This document shows positions 13,935-22,966 of a stretch of DNA of 28,818 nucleotides, in pieces. The position numbers and the translations under genes are program-made. Each line of letters starts with the position of its first letter. The stretch's first letter is position 1. The notes beneath the pieces were generated by a model. The model had not been told where the DNA came from. It saw nothing but the letters and a program-made list of their open reading frames with translations, and did no database searches. Source of the DNA: an uncultured bacterium (lineage in GTDB: Bacteria > Cyanobacteriota > Vampirovibrionia > Gastranaerophilales > Gastranaerophilaceae); contig URPS01000027.1 in the NCBI GenBank assembly GCA_900549855.1, positions 1 to 28,818 of the forward strand, in the 5' to 3' direction.

Positions 13935-16388
13935 ATGGGTATGGATATTGATATTTCTAACTTAGAAGGAAATCTTAAACTTTATGCTAGATTAGCAGAT
14001 GGTCAAGGCAACGGTAACGAGAAGATTGATACAGAAAAAGAACTTTCTATTTTCAAAGGACATGCACAAACAGCTGTTCAAAATGGTGAAGTAACAGATG
14101 CTGATTACAAAGCAGTATTCGGTTCTGAAATCAAATCACAAGCACATGTTTCTAATCCGACTCCTACTTTAACTAAAAAGCAAGTTAAAGACAATAACGC
14201 AAGAGTTAAATATTCTGTAAAAGAATTGGTTAAAAGTGGTGTTGCTCCAAAAGATTTGATGGCTAAATTAAGAAATGAATATAAAAACACAGAAGAATAT
14301 CAACAAATGTTAGATGAAGTTAATTATACATTGAAATTAGTAAATGGCACTAATTATGATTCTAAAGAAGGTGTTGAAAACATCCACAAAAAAGTAAAAG
14401 CTAAATTGAAAGAAGCTGGCAAATGGGATGATTTCCATAAAGATTTGTTAGATTCTTTAGAAAAACAAGCAAAAACAGCTCAAATCTATAAAGAATTTAA
14501 GGCTATTGTTGCAGAATATGAATCAGTAAAAACAACAATGCAAAAGACAGAAGTTGTAAAACAAAATGGCGATAACTTCAAAGCATATGTTGAAATCGTA
14601 AAAGATAAATTGAAAAAAGATAAAACTTGGAAAGAATCTTATACAAAAGAAGCTTTTGAACAATTAGAAGATTATGCAAGAAAAGATGCAAAGAAACTTG
14701 TTGAATCAAGATTGGCTAATGAAACAGGAGCTACTACTAAGAAAGGTCTTAGAAAAGAATTACGTGGAATGAATAAAGGCGGTGATGCATATCAAAACGA
14801 TGCAATTCAAGATATCAAGACTGATAGAAAAGTTTTTGCAAGAAAACATAAAGTAGAAAATAAAGCTAATGCTTTATCAAGCATTACTGCAGATGCTTTA
14901 AGAACTGAATTAGGCAAAAGAAGTTATCAATATAACTTTGCAAAGAAAGCTTCTGCTCATAAAATTGGTAATGAAATTTTTGAAAAATTAAATAAATCTT
15001 ATCTTCCTACTGTTATGAAAGAAGATGGAACTTATGATTTGTCAAAACTTTCAGAAGAAATTGCTTCAAGAGTTGGTCAAGATTATAAAGTAAATCAATC
15101 AAAATCAGATGAAAAAATGTCTGAATTGAAAAATATTCAAAATCGTTTAGCAAAAATTACCGGTCAAGATTTTACAGATAACGAAACAAAGGTTTTGATT
15201 AATATGTTTGGGTTCGATAGAGAACACAAAGACCACACTCCAAAAATTTTAAAAGCAGCAGTTGGCGCTGTTGGAGGTGCAGCAGCAGCATTGTCAGCAA
15301 GTTCAAAACTTAATGTTTCTCAAGCAGTTGAACTAACAATAGAAAATTCAACAATTGCTAAAGATATGATTAAACAATTAGAAGCAAGTGGCGTAAAACC
15401 TGGTGTAACAGAGCTTGCAGATGGTTCTATCAATATCACAGTTCTTCAAGAATACATGAAAGATAGTAGAATTACAGATATCTTAAAAGGTGCAGGAATT
15501 GGAGCTCTAACAAATGCATTATTCGATATAGTTATCGGTGATGGTAAAGATGAAAAATCTTGTATGTCTATCTCTGATTATGATATCAATGACTCAACAT
15601 ATACAAATGCTGAAGAATACAAAGAATATGTAGCAAAAGTGTTCAAAAAGAACCCTGAAAAAGTTGAAGCTCTTCATACATTAGTTGATGCTTACAAAGA
15701 AAAGTTTGGTGATCAATGGTACAAACATTTCCAACAAGCATTAAGAGATATGGCTGGTATTGGTTCTAAGCTAAACCCTGAAGAATGCAGAATGATTAAA
15801 TACAACAAACCAAAAGATGTTGATAACAATAATCATAATGATGGTGTTCACAACGATGGTGACGGCGATGGTGATGATATTGTTCCAGACCGTTGTCCAG
15901 TAGAAATGCGTGAAACAACAGCAACTGACACAACATTCACTCACAAAGTTAAATTCGGTGATTCTTGGTCAGAAATCGTTAAAGCTTACTTCCCTAACTA
16001 CAAAGAATGCTTTGGAACATTAGAAGGTAGCAAAGGTGCAATTAGAGCATTAAAGAAAGCTTTAGCAACAAATGCAGACGGAAAACTTAATAACGCTTTA
16101 TATCAAAAACTATTAGCCGGTTATATTCCTAAAGAATTGAACATCCCTGCTGAATTAGGCGGATGCAAGAGAAATGACGAAGGCAAAGTTCAATTCAAGA
16201 AACCGGTTGGCAGACCAAAAGGATATATGGGTGCAGTTGGTGCTAGAACAAAAACTGATGGTTCAGTAGAAGTTGCTGATTGTACCGGAACAAGAGGCAA
16301 AGGTGCTACAACAGAACAAGCATTAGCTGACTTGAACCAAAAAACAGGAAAACATTATACAGAAGCTGATATTACAGAACGCAAATAA
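13935..16388 (+). CDS. Large uncharacterised protein with EF-hand-like start and C-terminal LysM-like domain
   Basis: 817 aa; ATG follows AAAGGAGC. No family is recognised for the whole. Seen in order: an Asp/Gly/Asn loop at 22-34 (DGQGNGNEKIDTE) that may be a degenerate EF-hand; about 380 Lys/Glu-rich, largely helical residues; two Gly/Ala-rich hydrophobic segments (about 438-457 and 515-534) like glycine zippers; an Asp/Asn/Gly/His linker (about 629-650) that may bind metal; a LysM-like segment (HKVKFGDSWSEIVKAYFP, about 670-690); and a C-terminal region with several Gly-rich turns. There is no signal peptide at the N-terminus, so export, if any, uses another route. Cell-wall binding is inferred from LysM only. 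Its stop faces the 800-aa gene across a shared terminator. Confidence 0.85.
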   Translation: MGMDIDISNLEGNLKLYARLADGQGNGNEKIDTEKELSIFKGHAQTAVQNGEVTDADYKAVFGSEIKSQAHVSNPTPTLTKKQVKDNNARVKYSVKELVKSGVAPKDLMAKLRNEYKNTEEYQQMLDEVNYTLKLVNGTNYDSKEGVENIHKKVKAKLKEAGKWDDFHKDLLDSLEKQAKTAQIYKEFKAIVAEYESVKTTMQKTEVVKQNGDNFKAYVEIVKDKLKKDKTWKESYTKEAFEQLEDYARKDAKKLVESRLANETGATTKKGLRKELRGMNKGGDAYQNDAIQDIKTDRKVFARKHKVENKANALSSITADALRTELGKRSYQYNFAKKASAHKIGNEIFEKLNKSYLPTVMKEDGTYDLSKLSEEIASRVGQDYKVNQSKSDEKMSELKNIQNRLAKITGQDFTDNETKVLINMFGFDREHKDHTPKILKAAVGAVGGAAAALSASSKLNVSQAVELTIENSTIAKDMIKQLEASGVKPGVTELADGSINITVLQEYMKDSRITDILKGAGIGALTNALFDIVIGDGKDEKSCMSISDYDINDSTYTNAEEYKEYVAKVFKKNPEKVEALHTLVDAYKEKFGDQWYKHFQQALRDMAGIGSKLNPEECRMIKYNKPKDVDNNNHNDGVHNDGDGDGDDIVPDRCPVEMRETTATDTTFTHKVKFGDSWSEIVKAYFPNYKECFGTLEGSKGAIRALKKALATNADGKLNNALYQKLLAGYIPKELNIPAELGGCKRNDEGKVQFKKPVGRPKGYMGAVGARTKTDGSVEVADCTGTRGKGATTEQALADLNQKTGKHYTEADITERK

Positions 16389-16429
16389 TATTTAAGCAAA
16401 TTACCCATGGTTGTTTTTACTCATAATAA

Positions 16430-16465
16430 AAGTGGCGAATCTTTCAATCCGCCACTTCTCTTTTT
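16430..16465. terminator. Terminator between the two large convergent genes
   Basis: Inverted arms AGTGGCG (16431-16437) and CGCCACT (16450-16456) with a 12-nt loop. CTCTTTTTA follows on plus and TTTTATTATG on minus (A-run 16427-16431 on plus). It can end both transcripts. Confidence 0.7.
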
Positions 16466-16483
16466 ATCCGGCTTATTTAATTG

Positions 16484-18886
16484 TTAGCCTAATATTTTGT
16501 CTAATTCGTTAAGAATACCTTCATTGTTATTACCGCAGTTGCAGTTGTGTTTGAATTTTTCAAGAAGTTCGATAATCTTGTCTAATTTAGCTGTGTAGTC
16601 AGGAGCATTATTCAATTTATCAAGGATTTGTTTCAAGATATCATTGTTTTGTTTAATATAACTTGTCTTTGCATCAATTGATTTCAACAAGTCTTCAATG
16701 CTGTCAAGTTTAGAAGGGTCAATTCCCAATTCCTTGATAAGTTTGCTGTATTTTTCGTAATTAGCAGCATCATGTTCTTTCCACATTTGATCAAGTTTAT
16801 CGTAATCAATACCTGAACCGCCTTGATTTTGAAGTTTCTTAATTTCTGCCTTCAAGTTTTGAACTTCTTTTAGCAAGTTATCCAAGTAAACTTGAGCTGT
16901 TTTTTGGTTAGCAATGATTGTGTTCAATTGAGATTCAATATTACCCAATTTACCCAAGATGTCACCAAATTTAGCGTCAAATTTTTGGAAATAAACATCT
17001 ACTTTAGAAGCTTGAGAGCCAATTGATTTAAGGATTGCATCAACTGTTGCTTGAAGTTTTTCCAATTGAGCTTCAATATTCTTCAATTCATTAGTTACAT
17101 CAGCGCTACCATTGTTTACAGATTGGTTAAGTTTGTTAATAGCGTTAAGTAAATCCTTGTTATTGTTGTTAGAAATAAAGATTTGAAGATCATCTATTTT
17201 TGCTTGGATAGTTTGAAGTTCTTCTGTTTGTTTTTGTTCTGTTTCAACATAAGTGTGTTCAAAATCTTTGATAGCAGCTACAAGTTCTGAACGTGACATC
17301 TTGATTACATCAGAAAGGTTCATATTCAAGATTTTGAACATTTCTTCAAGTTTTTGGTAATCAATGCTAGAAGAACCGTTAGCTTGGATTTCTTTTAATG
17401 TTTTCATTAACTCGTTATATTTAGTATCATCTTGAGCGATTTCTAACAACGCATCTGTATTAGCCTTGATACCGGAAATATTTGAATCCATATTATCAAG
17501 TTTAGAGTTCATTTGATTAAGAATAGAAGTTTGAACTTTACCGTTCTTAAGAATTTGAGCCAACAACTTGCAAGCATCGTTCTTTTCGTTCTTGTAATCT
17601 TTAACGAAATTGTTAAAGCTGTCTGTCAATGTCAAAAGGTTCTTATTGATATTTTCTAACAAGTTAATAATCTTGTCAGCAGCAGCCTTAGCATCAATCT
17701 TACCGTCTTTAATTTCGTTGTTGATTTCTTCTAATCTTGTTGTGTTATTCTTAGTTGCTGTTGTATTTTCTTTGATAGCCTTAATAATTTCAGCTGCATT
17801 CATTTTTTCTATTTGAGCTTGTGTGTAACCCAATTTAATCATTACATTGATTAATTCTGTTTTAGACATATTCAATGTGTTAACAACTTTTTCGAAGCCA
17901 GCATTGCTATCAAGATTTGCTTTTTCGATTTGGCTGCTGATTGTTTCAAGTTTGCTGATAACAAGTTTGTTGCTTGCAATCAAGCTATCATTTTGAGCAA
18001 TCATTTGTTTTTGTTGTTCGTTTGTAACCTTGCTTGATTCTTTAATATCCTTAGCGATAGATATCAATTCTGCTCTATCTTGTTCAGCCTTTTGTAAAGA
18101 TGTAAGAACTTGACCAAGAAGTCCTTTGATATCGCCTAACAAGTTTTGGATTTTGTTCCAAGCTTCTTCTGCAGAAATTTGACCTGCTTTAACTTGAGCA
18201 ATAAGTTCTTTAAGTAATTTGTTTGCATCTGCTTGTGTTTGACCATTTTGAATTAATTGATCAATAATGATTTGTTGGTTTGTATTATTCTCAACCATAT
18301 ATTCAAACATTTTTTGATAGAATTGCTCTTGGTTCAAATTACCATTTTTAACTTCTTGTAGTAATTGTTGCATAAAAGCGTTCATTTGAGTTAATTGGTT
18401 GTTAGTAATTTGTTGTTGTTCTTTCATTTCTTGCAATAGAGCTTGTAATTGTGAAATTACAGAAACAATTGCATCCATATCAACTGTTACTGTTTGAGTA
18501 ATTGTTTCTTTATCACAAGATGTTAAAGAAGCAGTTGCACCCAACATTCCTAATGCCATTAAAGCGGAAAATGCTGCGCTTTTAAGAATACTTGTTTTAC
18601 CTTGGAATGCGATATTTGATTTATAAGGTGTTACAAATTCTTTTGATTCGCCTTCAGGTTGTTGAGGAATTTCTTCTTCATTCATCATTTTTAATTCTGT
18701 TGCTAATTGAGGATCGCTGGCAACATTATTTAAACCTTGAAAATTTAATGCATTCATTGCAGCTTGAGGAGTCGCTGTTTCTGTTGGTTCTGTGACAGGT
18801 GCTGTTACATCTGCAGGTTTGTTTGTTGCTTCTTCTCCGAATTTAACTTTTTTTAGTAATAAAAGTTCGTTTGAATTGATGTTCAT
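16484..18886 (-). CDS. Large coiled-coil protein with an internal lipoprotein-type signal
   Basis: 800 aa. Start: ATG 18886, with AAGGAG 10 nt upstream; an ATG 12 codons earlier lacks a ribosome site. The first 100 residues are Pro/Thr/Glu-rich and hold VKFGEE (14-19), LNFQG (47-51) and IAFQGK (92-97). Next is a hydrophobic stretch at 101-121 ending in LTSC, a good lipobox with C124 as the potential lipidated Cys, then an acid-rich DKET. Everything after is Gln/Asn/Lys-rich heptad-like coiled coil. Internal repetition is visible: GQISAEEAWNKIQNLL (about 235-250) matches GKIDAKAAADKIINLL (about 395-410), and SIDYQKLEEMFK (507-518) matches GIDYDKLDQMWK (692-703). The tail has a CNCG motif (C782, C784). 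It is probably an elongated surface fibre or stalk; no function is assigned. Confidence 0.85.
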   Translation of the reverse strand: MNINSNELLLLKKVKFGEEATNKPADVTAPVTEPTETATPQAAMNALNFQGLNNVASDPQLATELKMMNEEEIPQQPEGESKEFVTPYKSNIAFQGKTSILKSAAFSALMALGMLGATASLTSCDKETITQTVTVDMDAIVSVISQLQALLQEMKEQQQITNNQLTQMNAFMQQLLQEVKNGNLNQEQFYQKMFEYMVENNTNQQIIIDQLIQNGQTQADANKLLKELIAQVKAGQISAEEAWNKIQNLLGDIKGLLGQVLTSLQKAEQDRAELISIAKDIKESSKVTNEQQKQMIAQNDSLIASNKLVISKLETISSQIEKANLDSNAGFEKVVNTLNMSKTELINVMIKLGYTQAQIEKMNAAEIIKAIKENTTATKNNTTRLEEINNEIKDGKIDAKAAADKIINLLENINKNLLTLTDSFNNFVKDYKNEKNDACKLLAQILKNGKVQTSILNQMNSKLDNMDSNISGIKANTDALLEIAQDDTKYNELMKTLKEIQANGSSSIDYQKLEEMFKILNMNLSDVIKMSRSELVAAIKDFEHTYVETEQKQTEELQTIQAKIDDLQIFISNNNNKDLLNAINKLNQSVNNGSADVTNELKNIEAQLEKLQATVDAILKSIGSQASKVDVYFQKFDAKFGDILGKLGNIESQLNTIIANQKTAQVYLDNLLKEVQNLKAEIKKLQNQGGSGIDYDKLDQMWKEHDAANYEKYSKLIKELGIDPSKLDSIEDLLKSIDAKTSYIKQNNDILKQILDKLNNAPDYTAKLDKIIELLEKFKHNCNCGNNNEGILNELDKILG

Positions 18887-19040
18887 AAAATTTATGCTCC
18901 TTTTTCTACATACATATTTCACACTAATGTACTTGCTTCAAAAAGTGTAAAATTATTTTTTGCTAGCTAGAAAGAAAAATTTTTATTTTTTTTTACAAAA
19001 CTTAATGAAAACTAAAATTCTGTAAACTTTATTTTACTTG

Positions 19041-19069
19041 TTGTCAAAGAATTTATTTGCTTATATAAT
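19041..19069 (+). promoter_or_regulatory. Sigma-70-type promoter of lysC
   Basis: TTGTCA (19041-19046), 17 bp, then a perfect TATAAT (19064-19069). The expected start near 19076 leaves only about 6 nt before the ATG at 19082 but 21 nt before the ATG at 19097, favouring the latter. The rest of 18887-19040 is AT-rich and should hold the promoter of the divergent gene, which I could not place. Confidence 0.75.
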
Positions 19070-19096
19070 AGTATGGAATAAATGCAGGTAAAGGCT

Positions 19097-20362
19097 ATGA
19101 AGAAGATAATAGTTCAAAAATTTGGTGGTACATCTGTTGCTGATACAGATAAGATTAAAAATGTTGCAAAAGCAGTAATTAAAGAGAGAGGTCAGGGACA
19201 TGACGTTGTGGTTGTAGTTTCGGCTATGGGGCATACGACCGATTATCTTGTAAAAATGGCAAAAGAAATTTCAGACACTCCATCTTCCAGAGAAATGGAC
19301 ATGCTTCTTTCAACCGGCGAAGGGGTATCAATTGCACTTCTTGCAATGGCACTCCAAGCACAAGGCTGTCCTGCTGTAAGTATGAATGCGGTACAGGTCG
19401 GAATTATGACAGAAAAAGTGCATTCAAAAGCTAGAATTATAAACATTAAGACAGATAAAATAAAGAGTCATCTTGAAAAAGGTGAAGTTGTTGTTGTAGC
19501 AGGATTCCAAGGTGTAACGGAAGACATGGAAATTACAACACTTGGTCGTGGCGGTTCTGATACGTCAGCAGTAGCCTTGGCAGGAGCTTTGGATGCTGAA
19601 AGATGCGATATTTATACAGATGTTGAAGGTGTATACACAACTGACCCTAGAGTTGTTCCGCATGCTTCAAGATTAGAAGAAATTTCTTACGAAGAAATGT
19701 TGGAGCTCGCAAGAGTCGGTGCAAATGTTTTACATCCAAGAGCTGTAGAAACCGCAAAACAATATAATGTACCATTAAGAGTAAGAAGTACATTTAAACT
19801 GGATAATTTAGGAACTTTAATTGTAGGAGTTGATGAAATGGAATTACATAAGCCTGTAACCGGTGTTGCATCGGATTTATCTCAATTGAGAGTTGTAGTA
19901 TGTGATGTAAAAGACAATCCTGGTACTGCAGCAATTCTGTTTAACGGTTTAGCAAAAGAAAATATTTCTGTAGATATGATTATTCAATCTTATGCGAGAA
20001 AAGCATTAAAGACAAATGATATTGCTTTCACCATCGATAAAAGTGACTTAGACAAAACGATGGAGATTATGGAAAAAGTTAAAGAACAATTAGGCTATAG
20101 CAATGTCTTTGTTGATGATAAGATTGCTAAAATTTCAATTGTTGGTGCCGGCATGATAGACCGTCCGGGGATAGCTGCTACGATGTTTAAAACTCTTGCA
20201 AATTTGGGTATAAATATAAAGATGATATCTACAAGTGAAATCAAAATCAGTTGCTTGGTTGCAGAAGATGAAGCGCAAGAAGCAGTAAAAGCTTTACACA
20301 GTGTTTTTCATTTAGATTGTGAAGAAGTTGCAGATGTTAAAGGCGATTTACCTGATGTATAA
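19097..20362 (+). CDS. lysC: Aspartate kinase
   Basis: 421 aa from ATG 19097, giving MKKIIVQKFGGTSV, the usual family start; AGGT lies 7-8 nt upstream and the promoter position excludes ATG 19082. Phosphorylates L-aspartate, the first step to lysine, methionine, threonine and diaminopimelate. Kinase domain about 1-245: KFGGTSV, MLLSTGE, TLGRGGSDTSA and YTDVEGVYTTDPR. Two ACT domains follow (about 262-330 and 345-410), the second beginning KISIVGAGMIDRPGIAA, so feedback inhibition by lysine and/or threonine is expected; which one cannot be read from the sequence. Length and layout match the Bacillus/Corynebacterium alpha subunit. A small exported protein follows 49 bp downstream. Confidence 0.96.
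   Translation: MKKIIVQKFGGTSVADTDKIKNVAKAVIKERGQGHDVVVVVSAMGHTTDYLVKMAKEISDTPSSREMDMLLSTGEGVSIALLAMALQAQGCPAVSMNAVQVGIMTEKVHSKARIINIKTDKIKSHLEKGEVVVVAGFQGVTEDMEITTLGRGGSDTSAVALAGALDAERCDIYTDVEGVYTTDPRVVPHASRLEEISYEEMLELARVGANVLHPRAVETAKQYNVPLRVRSTFKLDNLGTLIVGVDEMELHKPVTGVASDLSQLRVVVCDVKDNPGTAAILFNGLAKENISVDMIIQSYARKALKTNDIAFTIDKSDLDKTMEIMEKVKEQLGYSNVFVDDKIAKISIVGAGMIDRPGIAATMFKTLANLGINIKMISTSEIKISCLVAEDEAQEAVKALHSVFHLDCEEVADVKGDLPDV
19838..20362 (+). CDS. Possible internally initiated aspartate kinase beta subunit
   Basis: In-frame ATG at codon 248 of lysC with AGGAG 8 nt upstream would yield a 174-aa ACT-only protein beginning MELHKPVTGV. In Bacillus subtilis and Corynebacterium glutamicum the beta subunit of the alpha2-beta2 enzyme starts internally at about the same codon (246-250) and has a similar length (from memory). 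Sequence supports it; expression is unproven. Confidence 0.5.
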   Translation: MELHKPVTGVASDLSQLRVVVCDVKDNPGTAAILFNGLAKENISVDMIIQSYARKALKTNDIAFTIDKSDLDKTMEIMEKVKEQLGYSNVFVDDKIAKISIVGAGMIDRPGIAATMFKTLANLGINIKMISTSEIKISCLVAEDEAQEAVKALHSVFHLDCEEVADVKGDLPDV

Positions 20363-20411
20363 AAATTGAACAATTTTACACAAAATGTCGTTATATAAAT
20401 AGAGGTTAAAA

Positions 20412-20885
20412 ATGAAAAAAATATTATCTTTATTAATTTTACTAGCAGGAGTTAGTATGCCTGTTATCGCAGGAGAAAAAGAAGACGCTTTGCAGTTTTT
20501 TCATAACTATGTGAATGCTGCAAATACTTACAGCACAACAATTCCATCTATGTATTCTCCAAATGCTAAAATTATAAGACAAGTTATAAAACCGGATGGA
20601 ACAACACAGGATGTTCAAACAAACACATCTACTTATATTACTCAAATGAAATTAGGGCAAGCAGGAGCAAAAATGCGTCATTATACAAATTCTTACTCTA
20701 ACGTAACAATTGTTCCTGTTGGTAACGGTAAGTATAAGATATCATCATTAAGACAACCTTCCGGTGAAGTTTACAAATTAAAAACTCATATGATTGTACA
20801 AAAACAACCAAACGGAAAATGGCTGATTGTTGAAGAGATGATGCAAACAAAAGTTCAAACATTTTTAAAATATGCTAAGAACTAG
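20412..20885 (+). CDS. Small exported protein, possibly NTF2-like fold
   Basis: 157 aa; ATG follows AGAGGTT. Lys-Lys and a hydrophobic core at 2-18, with a likely signal-peptidase site after VIA (20), so the mature protein (about 137 aa) would be periplasmic. It is not a lipoprotein, as no Cys follows. The mature part starts with a helix (EDALQFFHNYVNAAN) and then has alternating strands, ending KPNGKW-type LIVEEMMQ; this layout resembles SnoaL/NTF2-like domains, but no signature residue confirms it. No enzymatic role is assigned. It is followed at once by a strong shared terminator. Confidence 0.7.
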   Translation: MKKILSLLILLAGVSMPVIAGEKEDALQFFHNYVNAANTYSTTIPSMYSPNAKIIRQVIKPDGTTQDVQTNTSTYITQMKLGQAGAKMRHYTNSYSNVTIVPVGNGKYKISSLRQPSGEVYKLKTHMIVQKQPNGKWLIVEEMMQTKVQTFLKYAKN

Positions 20886-20894
20886 TGAAAAAGT

Positions 20895-20945
20895 GATTAA
20901 CAAAAAACGGTTTCGTAAATTCTACGAAACCGTTTTTTGTTAATC
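20895..20945. terminator. Bidirectional terminator with a perfect 23-bp stem
   Basis: Arms 20895-20917 and 20923-20945 are perfectly complementary (core ACGGTTTCGTA) with a 5-nt loop. The arms carry A6/T6, giving a U-run on both strands. It lies between convergent genes and its right end overlaps the last base of the minus-strand stop codon. Confidence 0.95.
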
Positions 20946-22777
20946 TAAACTCCCAAAGATGGAGCAATTTGTATAAATGTTCTTATCAAATCGGCATCCC
21001 ATTGAGTACCTGCGCCATCCTTAAGTATTGAAAAAGCTTTTTCAATATTCATTCCACGTCTATATGGTCTATCACTGATTAGTGCGTGATAAGTATCTGC
21101 AATAGCCACAATTTTAGCAGCTAATGGGATGTCACCATTTTTAAGTCCTTCAGGATAACCTTTGCCATCAATTCTTTCATGGTGATATTTTACAATAGGT
21201 ATCAAATCTCTAAGAGATGGATTAGGCATTAGCACTTTTTCTGCCCCGATTACCGGATGTTGCTTCATGATTACCCACTCTTCATCAGACAAAGGTCCTT
21301 CTTTCTTTAATACAGTTTCAGGAATACCAATTTTACCTACATCATGAAGAAGTGCGCCTAATTTTATGCGTTCAACTTCTTCTTCTGGAAGATTAATGGC
21401 TCTTGCTAAAGCTTCTGAGAATTTAGAAACAGATGTTGAGTGACCTTTTGTATATGGGTCTTTTGCATCAATAGCACCTGCTAAAGATGTAGCAATTTCA
21501 GAAATTCTAGCTCCGGATTTAGCGTGATCTGCATTAAACTTGGATATCAATTCTTCTTCAAAATTGATACCTTGTTGAGCATAACGTTTTTCGATTACTT
21601 CAGCAAAAGATTTTAGTGCAACATCATCCCAGAAGTTAAAGTCTGAAGAACTGATGATTGCTGACATGCCGTCTTTATAACCTTTTGCTTGCGAAATATA
21701 CATTGCCTGTTCTGCAAGAACCAATAATTTTTCTTTGTGGTCTGTGCAATCCGGATAAGTAGAGATACCAACAGATACTTTTACAGGTCCAATCTCGTCA
21801 ATAAAACAACAGGACAGTGAATATGTTATGAATTCTGCTACGTATTTAGCCTGTTCTACAGAAGTGTTCGGAAGAATTAGTGCAATTTCATCTCCGCCGT
21901 ATCTAGCAGCAATATCACCTTCTCGCATATTTTGACGAACTTTTTCAGCAACAAGCTTAATTACTTCATCACCTTTAGCATGTCCAAGTTCTCTATTGAT
22001 TTTAGAAATGTTACAAACGTCCATCATTACAATTGATAACTTTTGTTTGTTTATTTGAGCTCGCTGAATTTCTTTAGAAAGAATTTCATGAAAACCTCTG
22101 TGATTGTACAGCAATGTTAAATTGTCTGTGTTAATCACGCCTTCACATTTTTCTTGCAATTCAAAATTATAAGACATTAATGCTGCAAAATTTGCAATAA
22201 GGTTATACATTGCAATGTTTTGTCTTGCGTATTTGTCTTCTATTATTAGTACGCCAAGTGATTTTCCGGCTGCTATTAGTGGCATAATAATAACTGCATC
22301 ATTTTTAAAATATGCAAGTTTAAGAAAACTTACGTCATCTTGGAAAATAGGTTTTTTGCTGTTAAAAGCTTGAATAATCGGATTTGTATCGTCTTTAAGA
22401 AAAACTTTTGTTGAGTAAAAGTTGCCCAGCTTATCTTTTAACTTAAGATTGATGCAAGTAGATTGTTCTTTGTAAAAACCAACTGCCATAAAATTTGAAT
22501 CAATGCTTTGAGAAATCATCATTCTAATTTTTGAGAAAAGTTCATTTGAATTAGTTATTTGCGAAAACTTTATTAACCCATCGACAATTGTGCGATGATT
22601 TAGAGTTAGTCCTTTTTCAAAGTTTTTGTTTTGCGGGTTGCTCAAAGAATTTGTGTTCATGTTAAATGTCAATGCATTAACTTTTGACACCAACAACTCC
22701 TGCGAGAATGGCGAGGTTACAGGGGCTTTCTCTGAAATATCAGTTATTTTTTCTGCTAAATTCTTTTCTTTCTTCAC
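20945..22777 (-). CDS. GAF-GGDEF-HD-GYP cyclic-di-GMP protein
   Basis: 610 aa, cytoplasmic (no membrane helix). GTG start at 22777 with AGGTGA 4 nt upstream. An N-terminal GAF-like sensor (about 62-205) is followed by GGDEF (about 215-375) and HD-GYP (about 425-605). GGDEF: loop GGDEI (294-298), metal Asp253 and N261/D270 kept, I-site RxxD at 285-288; but the usual Phe-Lys after the first motif is Ile-Ser, so cyclase activity is uncertain. HD-GYP: KGHSTSV (444-450), LLHDVGKIGIPE (476-487), MKQHP (504-508) and HHERIDGKGYPEG (532-544) are complete, so c-di-GMP hydrolysis (to pGpG or GMP) is expected. The GGDEF may serve as a GTP or c-di-GMP sensor for the phosphodiesterase. It is the second c-di-GMP gene of the window. 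Confidence 0.93.
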   Translation of the reverse strand: MKKEKNLAEKITDISEKAPVTSPFSQELLVSKVNALTFNMNTNSLSNPQNKNFEKGLTLNHRTIVDGLIKFSQITNSNELFSKIRMMISQSIDSNFMAVGFYKEQSTCINLKLKDKLGNFYSTKVFLKDDTNPIIQAFNSKKPIFQDDVSFLKLAYFKNDAVIIMPLIAAGKSLGVLIIEDKYARQNIAMYNLIANFAALMSYNFELQEKCEGVINTDNLTLLYNHRGFHEILSKEIQRAQINKQKLSIVMMDVCNISKINRELGHAKGDEVIKLVAEKVRQNMREGDIAARYGGDEIALILPNTSVEQAKYVAEFITYSLSCCFIDEIGPVKVSVGISTYPDCTDHKEKLLVLAEQAMYISQAKGYKDGMSAIISSSDFNFWDDVALKSFAEVIEKRYAQQGINFEEELISKFNADHAKSGARISEIATSLAGAIDAKDPYTKGHSTSVSKFSEALARAINLPEEEVERIKLGALLHDVGKIGIPETVLKKEGPLSDEEWVIMKQHPVIGAEKVLMPNPSLRDLIPIVKYHHERIDGKGYPEGLKNGDIPLAAKIVAIADTYHALISDRPYRRGMNIEKAFSILKDGAGTQWDADLIRTFIQIAPSLGV

Positions 22778-22966
22778 ACTATCACCTTAAAAATATAAAT
22801 AAGATAAAACCGATGAATAAAAAAAATTGCCTAATTTTAACAAATTCTTTACAAATCAATTATCCCTTTAATAACTATATTAACATTTTTTTTGGCTTTT
22901 TCTACCCTAAATTAATGTTTTTTTACAAATGTTAATTATATTTCGGTTTTTTAGATAAATATCAAC

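Noticed and set aside
22684..22935. 83-codon plus-strand frame
   Set aside because: Half is antisense to the GAF-GGDEF gene; the rest is AT-rich sequence with no ribosome site or family.
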